Assembly: GCF_000208865.1 (NCBI RefSeq)
Contig: NC_018386.1
Location: 1,736,001 to 1,800,000 of the forward strand
DNA from: Neospora caninum Liverpool
Taxonomy: Eukaryota; Apicomplexa; Conoidasida; Eucoccidiorida; Sarcocystidae
DNA length: 64,000 nucleotides
Reading direction: 5' to 3'
Shown: positions 37,153 to 49,000 of the stretch, in pieces
Position numbering within the stretch: the first letter of the stretch is position 1
Layout: each line of letters begins with the position of its first letter
The notes under the pieces: generated by a model
The model's input: only the letters and a program-made list of their open reading frames with translations
What the model was told of the DNA's origin: nothing
Databases searched by the model: none
Made by a program: the position numbers and the translations under genes

Positions 37153-39175
37153 GCGGAAATCAAGGGAACCAGGCGAAGCGAAAATGCAGAAAAGGCGGTG
37201 TGGTCGAGACGGGCGGGGCTTGCCGTGCGGGAGAAGACTCGCCGGAGACGCCAAAAGAGTAAATCCTCCAGATTTCTCTGGGAAGACTGGCATCGCGGAA
37301 CCGCTATGCGATCGCCTCCACGCCACAATCACCGCGGTCAGGCGTACTTGCCTGTCTTGTCTGTTGATCCCTTTCCCAGTCCATGCCCCTCTCTTGACTC
37401 GGATACGGTTACAGATGTGTATTGGCGTGGACAACCTCGAGTTGCCACGCTCACGATCGCGCGCTCCTGCCTGCCCTATCTGGAGAAGGAGCGTTGTAGG
37501 GGAGCGCAGGGGCGTTCGAAAGCCATCGCTTCGTCTCGGTGGCATAAAAACGTGCGTGACGCGGAGGACAGCCTTTCTTGCGACGCTCGTGCAAAATGAT
37601 CTTGCCAGTGTTTTCAACGGCAACAGAGAAGAGCGCTGGGGTCGCCGCAGCTGGCGATATACTGGACGTTCAACCGATATTTAGGGATTTCCGTCGCGGG
37701 TGGTAAGCGTTCGATTTTGTCTCCGAGGGTGAAGACGTATTTGCAGCGTCGCTCCCTGTTCTGTGTCTGCTGGCGACACCGTTTCCGTGGGGGGATTTTG
37801 TGTATCAGTGCTCAGAGGAGTGCGTGTGCCGGGATGGTGGCGTCCGACGAGCGAGGAGCCGTCCTTTTCCCCGCGGCACGAAATCGTTCCCACTCTCTTT
37901 TCGCCGCTTTCGTATGGGGCGGTTTCAGTCCATTGTATATGCGCTTGTCAATGTCTTCGACAACGATTTTGTCACGTCCTCTGCGCTAAAAGCAGAGTTC
38001 GCATGCGTCCAGGCCTGGGAATGTACTGGACGCGGACACACGTCTGCGCGTGGCAAACACCCACCGGCCCTTCGCGAAGACCGGGCGCAACGCCAAATTC
38101 CCCCGTACCAGCAGGGACACCGCGTCTACATACGTGAAACGTTGTAAACTGTCTATACAGGTTTTTCTGCTCGACCGGTAGCGACCGGTCGCCAGTGTTG
38201 CATTTTCGAGAATGCACATGCATGCGCGTTTTCCCGCCAGTTTCCGAACGCTCGAAAACGACTTTTGCTGGCGTGCACCTACGCGCCTCTTAATAAAGGT
38301 TGTGTTCCTGTCTATTCGTAGTCAGGAAACAAAGCACAGACGCCGCTCGCCGTTGTGTCGCTCGTCACCACGGGAGCAAAGGTCCGCGGCATGAAAGAAC
38401 CCTGCCTGTTCTTTGCGGGGCTGTTCCTCCCAGCGACTCTTCGGCGCCGGGACACACCAGCGGCAGCTGACGAGACGGCAGCAAAAGCCTGAAGTCAACA
38501 CTGGACTGCTCTGCACCACAGGAGTACCGCATTGGTACGTTTGCGGGAAAGCGCGGTTCCGAAGGTTTTCCTTTCCCTTGCCGGAAGAAGTCCACTCCCT
38601 GGATATACCCACGAGGATACGCGCGAGAAACAGCCTCTCTCGGCAAGCACCTTCCGCGCGCAGCGCGTTCGCAAGAGCAACTTTTTTTTAGGATCTCTGA
38701 CCCATAGTTCACCTTCAAAAGTGGTTGCTCCCCGGTACTTTGCAGCTTGGAAATACAAACATGTACGCGATCAACGGCTTGCGTTCCCTATCCAGAGTCT
38801 GAACAGAAGAGCCGCATCAACACACGTGTGCGGGAACACGAGTTCTTGAGAGCGTCCGCCAAACATGGCCTCGAAACAAAAAACGCCGGACGCGCACCCG
38901 TGTGAAGTTTCTCCCCTCTTGCGCGAATTCCCCTGCACAAATATGCTCGGAGGAATACCTTGGCCAGAACCTGATATCTCCACAAACACACAGCCTCTCC
39001 TGCTTTACACCGAAACTTCGGCGCACACGCACTGCCGGTTCTCTGCATGCACCAAAAAGCGGGATGCTACCTTGACTCCTCGCTTTAGGAGTCAAGGTAG
39101 CATCCCACGAAAATGCAAAGCGGCGGAAAAACGCCGAAAAATCGAGGCGGCGTCGCTCCTCGAATCGACAGAAAC
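37153..39175. other. Convergent 3' spacer between the kelch and golgin genes
   Basis: Both flanking genes end here, so the stretch holds two 3' UTRs. No coding frame is convincing. Its one striking element is the perfect hairpin at 39061-39106, close to the golgin stop codon. Confidence 0.6.
39061..39106. repeat. Perfect 20-bp inverted repeat with 6-base loop
   Basis: The arms at 39061-39080 and 39087-39106 are exact reverse complements, separated by CGCTTT. The flanking base pair (C at 39060, A at 39107) does not match, so the symmetry is exactly 20 bp. It lies 69 bases past the stop of the minus-strand golgin gene, inside its expected 3' UTR, where the RNA would fold into a very stable hairpin. 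It may be an RNA stability or 3'-end element, or a foldback left by template switching during repair. Nothing shows which. Confidence 0.95.
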
Positions 39176-39746
39176 CTAAGACGGTGGCAGCGGAGTCAGA
39201 GAAGGCCCCAGTGCCGCATCAAAAACGGCTTGGCCCTCGGGCGACACACGCCCTGGACAAGGCGCCGCGGCTCCCAGAGGGAAGAAAATCCGGAAAAAGA
39301 AAAGAACGTGGAGAAGCACAAAGTACAGATAAAACGCGAGTCGGTGGGCGCCGCTGTCCGCCAGGACGCGGCTGAAGTCCCTGAAGACAGTGACAGGCAG
39401 CGAAAGCCACACAGGGATGCCAGCGGAATAGGGAACGACGGCGTAAGAGGGACAGGACAGAAACAAACGGTTGAGGCAGGACTCGTGAGCTGTACAGACA
39501 CCGTGGGACAGTTTACGCGGGCGGGAACTCGGCAGAAACAGAGCGTTCGCCTGCTTGAAATTCTCCATTTCGTCTGTGCAGAAAGAGTCGATCGCGCCAC
39601 AGACCTTCTCTCTTTCCACGCTCCGACACACTGCCCATAATATCGGAGAGGCATTTCCTCTGAACAGTGCGTTTCTCCCATTCCACTAAACACATTCCTT
39701 TTCACTCCCCTTCATGCCTATGCATGCACACTGTTATGAACAAACA

Positions 39747-39805
<59 letters not shown>

Positions 39806-39856
39806 ATCTATCTATCTCTATCTATCTCTATCTATCTCTATCTATCTCTATCTATC

Positions 39857-39893
<37 letters not shown>

Positions 39894-39908
39894 ATCTATC
39901 TATCTCTA

Positions 39909-39945
<37 letters not shown>

Positions 39946-42900
39946 GTTTTGATACTTGTGTGGAATACTTGCAGACATTCCCGTTTTCCCCACTAGATGC
40001 CCCAGAATTCTCTCCCCCGATACATTTGTCTGACTCGATCTGCCACGCCCTACACAGCCGGGTGTGGTCACAGGCGAGTCTGCGTCTCTGTGCGTCGTTT
40101 TGAATGGATTTTTCTCTCCACCTGAACGCATGCCCACCTCCGCAACCGTCCACAGCTCGATCTATCGTCTCACACAGAACACGAGGTCTCTCTTTTCAGC
40201 ATCGCCTCTCCCCGATGCTTTCACACCAAAACGCGCCTCGCTCCCCTTCAGTGAGTCTTTCCTTACTTGAAAGGGCGGTCGACAGGTTGCCACGACTTCG
40301 CACGCCAAGGTGTTCCTACACCGCTTCGAAGGTCGCCCCAGATCGCTCTCGCGTAGAGTTTGACATGCCGAGCGGCTCTCCCTGCCCGACGCGCAGCCGC
40401 CATGAGGCTTCCGCCTCTTTCTTCTCTCGTGCGAAGCGAGGCTCGAAGTCCCCCTGCGACGCCTTCCTCCTCTGCTCCACCTTCACCCGCCTCCAAATCG
40501 CGGGCCGTTCCCGGCTCTCCGGAGGACGCCGAAGAAGCTGTTCCCTTCTCGCGCTCTCTCTCGCCTGCAAACTGCGCACTCTTGGATGGCTTCTCCTTCG
40601 CCGGTTTCTTCTTCTCGGCTTCGCCTCCGACGGTTTTCATTTGAAGCCGGTAACTCAGCGCGTTTCGCTCGCTCGTGAGGAGGGCGATTTTCTTGTCTTT
40701 CTCCGCAATCTGGCCTTGCCAGTAGGCAACTTCCTCCTCCCACCGCCGCCCGTCGGGAGCCTCGGTCTCCGCGAGCTGTCGCCCGTGAGACAGAGAAGAC
40801 TGTGCGGAGAGAGCCGAAGGCGCTGCGGTCGCGGCCTCCAGCTCGGCCTGGAAAAGGGACAGCAAAGTGAGAGGAAATGCAGAAGACACCCTCGGAAACG
40901 GAAAGACCAGCACACAGGATGCTTCCGGAGAAAAACGGAGGTCGAGCACGCGGCGCGACGCCCGAGGAAGCAAAAGACGAGACGGAGGAGAGAGAGCGCA
41001 GAGAAACGACGTGAAGAAGAGGATGCAGACACACAAGCAGACGTTTATCGATATAAAAAAGTTTCTCCGTTTCTCTTCTTTGAGAACGCTACACGCCCAG
41101 GCACGTTTGAGGAGGAAACCGCCGGACGACGTGTGTGTGTGTGTGGGCCGTGGACAGGGGCGCGGCTCAAACGGCTCGGTCCCAAGGAAAAAGTCGCTAC
41201 CTTGAGACTGGCGATGGCAGTTTCCGCCTTCCCCTTTTGCTCCTCGACTTTCTTCAACGCCTCCTGCATATTCACTCGCTCGTCCTTCATTTCCTTCACC
41301 TCCTCCTGGAGCGCTCTGAAAGCAGAGAAAAACCATGTTTGCCTCAGAGTGAGGAGCACCTTGAAAACACGACCTAAGTGAAGTGCTCCACGGCGGTGTA
41401 CATATACACCCCCTTCTTTTCTCGCTGTCTTCTCCCGCGTTTCTTACTGCAGTTCCCTTTGGAGGCGACTGTTCTCGACGTTCGCCGCGAGAAGCTGCGC
41501 GAGGTGGTGCTGCTCATCCTCTTCTCTCCTCATTCTCGTCTCTGGAATCTCTTCGTTCTCTTCATCTCCCCGGACCGGCCTGTCGGCAGTCGAGACACCC
41601 GAAGAATGAGCAGCGGAGAGAGCGCTGCCGCGACGCGAGGAAACCTTCAGCGCATCCACCTCCTTCTGTTTGTTGACGAGCTCCGACGCCAGCTGCACAA
41701 AAGACAAGTCACAACTCGCACCACAAAAACGTCCAAAAACCTTCGCCTCCGTTGAAAACGCACTGAGACGACAGTTGCATGCACAAACACAACCGAGAAG
41801 CGCTGGAAAAAGTTCTCAAGTGTCTCCATGCCCCAACACACATCAGGTTAGTAAGTACCTTCCCTTCTCTGGTGCTGTCTCCAGATCGAAAATACGACAG
41901 ATATACACGTCGCCTCCAAACTCGACAAAAACAAACATTCTTGCAGAGCGCCATCTCCACGACCCACACAGCGACACCAGGCAACGAAAAACTGAAAAAT
42001 AGCCAACCTCCCAGGCATATATACGTAGATATATATATATATATACGTATATATTCATGTACAAATACATATACGTATATAGACAGAGGCGCGTGTATAT
42101 GTATCGGAATAATTTATCGGTATACAGATCTCCAAGTTGGTGTGTCGATCTGCTGCTTGGGACCTTACAGCGGCGTATTGTTGAGAAAGTTGGTGAAGTT
42201 CTCCCTTGGTGGTGTCGTGCGCAGCGACGGCAGCATCGCGTTCTCGCTCTATTTCCGTTTTTTCCGCTCGCCACTCGTCCTGGGCTTTCCTCCATTCGGC
42301 CGTTGAAGAGGCTGCGAGGAGTTGCCGCGACAGACGCTCTTCCTCCTGCGCGACCAGTAGAGAGAAACGGAAAGGAGGGACTTTTTACAGCAACCGCAAA
42401 CCCCTAAAACAGGCACCCTGCGCTTGAAGCGACATGCGGACGAGCGCCACATCACAATGGAGATGTGCTCCACCTGCCTACCTGTTATCTTCCTTCTCAG
42501 TTGAAACAGACCAGCAGGGACTTCCTCTCTCTTTTGCCACCGTGCAACGCTCTTGATTCGGGGAGAGCTCTCAGCCGGACGGAGACTATACGCACTTGGT
42601 CTACTTTCACTTTGCTGCTTCGTGTGTACTCTCATCTGTTCACCTCTTCTTTTCCCCTTGCCTTTTCGCCGCTCTCCTTTTCCCCTTGTCTTTTCGCCGC
42701 TCTCCTTTTCCCCTTGTCTTTTCGCCGCTCTCCTTTTCCCCTTGTCTTTTCGCCGCTCTCCTTTTCCCCTTGCCTTTTCGTCTCTTTTCCAGTCTTCTTT
42801 GTACGCTCGGAAATAGCCTCACCAGGCGTCTCTCCCGCCTCAGTTCCTCTAGCTCGCACGCATGCTTCGCCTCGCCCTCCGCCAGCGCCGCGCGAAGCTT

Positions 42901-43053
42901 CGATGCCTCCCGCTCAGCTTCAAGCACGCGGGCGTGCAGAGCCTGGCAAATGGAGACAGAAGGGACATCGTCCCCGTGAAAAAACAGACGTCACCAACAT
43001 ATACACATATAAAGAGATCGATTCTACATAGCTGTTGAACGATATTTACACAT

Positions 43054-43096
<43 letters not shown>

Positions 43097-46000
43097 ACGG
43101 GCATTAGTAACAGAAAGGATGGACTTGAAAGACGCTGCTGTCGCTGTGAGAAAGGACGAAACACAAATCATCCACCTGAGGCCTTTGGTGTATCTTGACA
43201 AGGCGCGGCATGAGACACACGTTTGGTCTTCACAACACACAAGCAAGAAAAAGATACAACTCTCGAGCGAACAGTGCAAATCTCCTTGCACTCGCAACGC
43301 AAACACGCATTTGCATTTATACACGTATACATATATATATATATATATATATATGTACATGTATATATATATGTGTGTATTCCGATGATGGGTTTGAATG
43401 GAAGAGAACAACGACAGACTTCACAGCCCGGAAAGCGAAACCGACTCAAAGATTAACGCGCATATCTATTCATATATTCATATCTGTATATATGAATATA
43501 TCGTCTATGCATAGGCACAAGCATCCCTACACACACACGCCTACGCGCACAAATGCTCGCATGCATCAAGACGTGGAAGCGCATGCATGTACATGAATGG
43601 AAAAAGTGTCTTCGCAGGGTGGAGATGCCGCTTGACCGCGCGTGGTCAGACCCGTCCCATAGAGAAATCATTGAGCATGAGAGCTTGCGAGTGTACGCCT
43701 GTCTTCAACAGGGTGTATGTACACAGCTCTTCGCACGGTCTTGCTAGGATCCGCGTGCTCTTTTCTCTGCTAAAGAGGAGACAGGTGTCTCCCTCGTCAT
43801 CCCAAACGCCGAAAAGCTGCATCTCGCGTCCCAGGACACGTACACTTCAGTCCCTTCCTCGCTACATTTTTTTCCTGTCCCCTTTCCTCACAGTCGTCTC
43901 ACTCGATGGCCATTTCTACGGCAGCACGTTTCTTCTCAAAAATCACACGTCCAGAGTGCACCAAACCAGACGCTTAAGAACAACCTGTTTTTACATGGAA
44001 TACGCCTCTTCTGTTCCACTCTTCTGCGCCTCCCATTTCCTGCGACGCTCTGCGCTCCCCTCACCTCCGTCTGCGTGCTGCGCTCCTCTTCTTCTCGCTT
44101 GCGTTCACTTGCAGCCGCATCCGTTTCCGCCTGGAGCTCTGCTTCCCGCTTCTCATGCAGAAAGTGTGCGACAAGACAGAAGACACCAGACAAGATCGAC
44201 ACAGACGGCAAAGACCGGTCGTGCGCCCGCCCGAACACTGCCGTGTTCTCTGTCCAAATCTGAAAAACGGTCCTTCTTTTTCGCGCCATCCCGTTCCTTT
44301 TTTCCGTTCCTTGTCTCCCAGTCGCCTTCTCGCCTCTGTTTTTGCTTCTTTTGCCTTCAAAGGGGTTACGGTTCGAGCGTGGGAACGCAAGGTCTGTCTG
44401 CTAAACTGCAAAGGTTTGCCTGTCTTTTTGTTGCAAAACACCCCTCAAAACTATGCGCCTTCTTTGCTTCGCCTACTTGCAGCCGCTCGACGCATGCACG
44501 CAACTGCGCCTGCGCGTCTCGCGCTTCGGAGGCCTGCGTCGACAGCTCGGCGATGCGCTCCGTCGCCTCGTGAAGCGCGAGACTGGAGACAGGGAAAACG
44601 GAGAGAACGCAAAAAGGAAACGGTGAACGGCGGCGAGGGGTTGGGGCGACGCAGGAAAAGGGAGACATGGAAGCACTCGCCGCAGAAAGCAGACAAAAAC
44701 AGCGCCGACGAAAAAGCCATGGAAAAAGAGGCAAAAAACAGGGACGGAGACCGAGAACAGAAACTGAAGGGCTTTTTGAAGAGAAACACGGAACACATCC
44801 CACAATGGACAAGAGCGCGCGCGATGTGAAGATCACCGACGGATCAGCTGAGAGAACGAGAAAAAAACTGAAGAACGGAAGGAGAACGTCACAGAAGGAA
44901 GGCAAAGGGAAAAGAAAAAAGGAGAAAACACGAAGAGAGAATACGAGAGGGTACAGGGAAGAGACAATAAGAGAGAGAACAAGACAGAGGAGAAAGAGAA
45001 TAGGGCGAGTGAAGTGAGGGAACCAGAAAGAGGCGTTTTAATCGTCGTGACAGGGTCTCCACCTGTCTTGAGGATTTACCTTGCTTCGTCAGCTTCCATC
45101 TCTCGAGTCGCGAGGGTGCGTTCTAGCGCCTGACGACGTTCCTGTTCCTCCTGAGAGGACCGGAAACACAGGAGACACGAGAGCGTTGAAACGTTTCAGT
45201 TTTTCTTTTTCCTTCGACTCAAAAGGCGACGGGAGGCCAAGCAAAAACCGGAACGGGATGCCCAGGACACCGCGCCAAGAGGAACTCGCTTCAACAGTGC
45301 ACCTTCTCGGGGACAGCACCAAGACAGAGAAAAGACGAGAAGAAAAGACGCCCGCGGAAAAAACAAAGACGCGTGGAGCTGTGTCACGACAAAGCAGAAA
45401 AGACGCCCGAGGCGACGCTCTCCCTTTCTCTCCAGACTCTCTGCCGAAAACGAAGAGGCGAGCCGAGGAAAAGCGAGGCGCGGGAAAACGGGCAACGGAG
45501 AACGTGGATGCGTTGAACCGTCCTCCCGTTCGCCACTGCTGAGGGAATGCACGTTTCGTGTCCGAGCACAGAAAAGACGGTTCAGTTCAAAGCGTCTTCC
45601 CTGTGGAAAACCTGCTTACTTCCAGAGACTTCGTTCGCATGTCAAGGGAGGCCTGGAGCTCGCCGAGTTGCGCCTGCGCTTTCTGGAATCGGCTGTCTTC
45701 TTCTTCTCGCTTTTCGCGTGCCGCAACCAGTTGCTGGACCAAGTCAGTTCTCTCTTTGTCGAACGCGGCCGCGAGGGCGGCGCCTCGCGATGCGACAGTC
45801 TCCAGTTCTGCCGTCTTGGCGCGCAGTTCTTCTTCGTACTCGCGGCACTTCCTCTCGTGGAGCTGTGCCTCGACCTCGAGTTGCTGCTTCAGATTCTTTG
45901 TCTCCTCCTCCAGCAGCGCCTGCAGGCGGTTGCTGAACTCGCGGTCTGCCTCGATCTCCCGCTCCTCCTTCCGTTTCTCCGCCGCCAGCCGTTCCCTCTC

Positions 46001-49000
46001 CGTCTCTTCTCGGAAATGCTGTACCTGCGCCTCCTGCAAAACGAGCGCCTCTTCGCGCTTCCTCACTTCCTCGCTCAACTCCTGTTCACGCCGCCTCTGC
46101 GCGACGATCGTGGCGTCTCTCTTGTCCACCTCCGCGATCCACTCCGCCTCCTTGGCGCGCAAACGCGCGAGCTCCTCTTCCAGACGCTTCACGCTCTCCA
46201 GCTGCGCTTCCACTTCTCTCTGGAGGCCCAGCTTCTCGCGGTCTCTCTCTCGTTGCTGTTCCCGCTCGCGTGCTTCCTCGTTCTCTTTCTTCTCGCGCTC
46301 CAGCGCGACTCGCAGACTCTCCACCTCCGTCTCCTTCGCCTCGAGGCGAGACTCCAACTCGGCCGCGTATGCCTCTTTCTGCTGAATTTGCCTCTGCAGG
46401 CGCACGTACATCGACGGCGTCGGTTGGCCGCTGCTCGCCTCACTCTGCGGATGGTCCGACTCTGAAACACGAGAAGGAAACCGAAAACACGGAGCGCGGA
46501 TGCGACGAAACTCGGAGACACAGCAACTCACCAGACACAGAGAGAGAAGAACCCCAGGGCAGAAGAAACGCACGCGCGTGGGGACACGCCAGAGAAAAAA
46601 CAAAGCCCGATCGGAAAGAGCTTGTCTGCTGTAAGGGAACACGACTCTCAAAAAAACCGGACGCCCTGTTCTTTTTCATCTCTCTCCAGAAACACAAATA
46701 CATCGGCACCGAACAACGGGTCCCACCTTACAAAAAGAAGAAACCACCACGTGTGCACGCGTATGCAGCTACCTATTTACCTATACACATGCATATATCT
46801 ATATACATATAAATATATATACACATATATATAAATATATATGTATGTAAGCCTACGCGATATGTGTGAAAACATACAAGAAAGATGCATTAAAGGTGGG
46901 ACTTGGCTGTGACTTCCTCACCGATTTTAGATCCACACGCGTTCGAATCGTCTCGGAAGGCTCCCCCCGTTCTGGAGACTTTCTCCTCCGGTTTCCAGCC
47001 AGCCACCGACCCGGAAGGTTTCCTGTCCTGAGTCTGAAGCGGCGAACCTCCCCCCCGACTCGCACTGCTTTCGCTGTTGCGTCGGCTAGCCAAGTCCCTT
47101 TCGTTCTCGCCAGTGGTGACAACCGCGGCGACCGCAGATCGCAGAAGGACGTCCTGGCGCGCGGCATCCTCTTCACCAGTCGACGAGGTACTTGGCCCAG
47201 ACGGGAGAGAAGGATCGGGGGGGTTGAAACGCCCTTCACTGTCGCCCAATTTATCGCAGTCTCCTCTGGACCCGTTTCCGGTCTTGTCTTCACTCTCGAG
47301 TTCCTGGCTGGCCCGCTCCTCCAGCTCTGTTTCGAGACGAATCGCGTCTCCTGTCCAGTCAGTCTCTCTCTCGCGTTCCAGCACGTCTGCGAGACTCCCC
47401 GAATCTCGCCTCTCTCCCTCTCCGTCCTTCTCCACTGACGCTTCTCGTTCGCGCGTACGAGCACTCGATCGCTCGTCTCCGCTGTCAAGACTGCCGGGCG
47501 TTGACTCTCGGCGCTCTTCTGCGCGCTCCTCGAGTGCGCCTCGAGGTGCGAAGCCGTTCTTCTCCCTCTCACCGAGAGTTTCGTCGCGCGACCCGTTTAC
47601 ACCGAGTGCCGACCATCCGGAAGAAACGGGAGAAAGTTGAGCAGCGGCCCCGACCGGTGTACGCCCACCTTCAGGCTGTCGCTCCTGGGCGTCGTCGGAA
47701 GACGCGCCTCGCGAACTCGGCCGGCCCGAACCCGCCGGGAATTCAGCTGTACAGACACCTGAATCCGGACTGTTGTTTGCAGGCAGGAGCGCCTTCAAAG
47801 ACACTGGAGGTGCCGTGGAAAGGCCCCGCGGACTTGCGACGGATTCTGCACACCCTTCGAGTTCGTGGAGCGCCTTCTCTGCTAACTGAGAATCGCCGAG
47901 CAACCGCTCCACCCTCGGCGACGCGGCAAGGCACAGCGCCTCGTCCCTCGGGGAACCGACGCATCGATCCGGAAGTGAAGAGACACCCGAGGAGAGTGGG
48001 AGAGAGCCGGGCGCCCCAGACAGCGGAGCAGAGACCAAAGACGGAAGCCCAGACGACGCGTCAGAGACTGGAAACGAACAGGAGGGTACAGAGAGATCAG
48101 GAGACGCGACAGAATCAGGATGCGAAAGCGACTGTTCACAGTCTTCCTTCACTTGCTCCGAGGGATCACGAGAGCCCGACGCGCTCGGCCCTGCCGGCGA
48201 AGCAGACGCGGCTTCAGTCTGCGTAAAAAACGCGTCATACCGGCTCGCCGAAAGAGGAGCCAAAGGCTGGGAAAGAGTCGTCGACGTGAAAGATCCATCG
48301 AAAGGTGAAGCGGAGTCCGCCGGACTGTGCTGGCTGCGCGCGTTGCTACTCGTTTCCCCTGTAGGCACACCGTGCGAGGACGGCGTCACATGAACCGAGT
48401 CGAGGGCCTCCCAGCTGCGGAACGAGTCGCCTTCTCGCCGTCCGTCCCTCTGTGCTTCCTGCTCTCGCCACTCTGCCTCCTCCTGCGTCTCGCCTTGGCT
48501 CCTCCAGACGCCCGTGTCTCCACAGTCTAGCCCGCATGGTGGCGCACAGAACGGCGAGGAGACAGTGCGAGAGACAGCCGACAGCGGCTGAGAGAGAGAA
48601 GGCCCAGACGACGGAGACGCGTCCGACGACCGGAGCGAAGACGCGTCAGAGGAAGGGACCGGACAGGAAAGACACGAGACGGGAGCATGTGCAGGCGAAG
48701 AGAGACCGACGGGCTGCGAAGCAGAAGAGACAGATTTCGAGGGAACAGAAACAGATTCCGCTCCGCGATCCCTGAAAAGAGAAGACGTGGGGAGAGAAGA
48801 CGTGTGGAGAGGAGACGTGTGGAGAGAAGACGTGTGGAGAGAAGAGACGGGAGAAGGAAGAAGATGGGGATTTGAACCTCCACCGTCGCCCTCTGGTTCC
48901 TCGTCAAACGGACCCCTCGGGCCCGCCAGCGTTGCTTCCGCTCCCTGAGGCGTAGACGCGTCCCCCACATCCTCTCCCGTTTCCAGCTGACAGCCCCTCG

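Noticed and set aside
39667..40103. Tyr-Leu-Ser-Ile repeat peptide frames
   Set aside because: Translation of the ATCT microsatellite in the last golgin intron.
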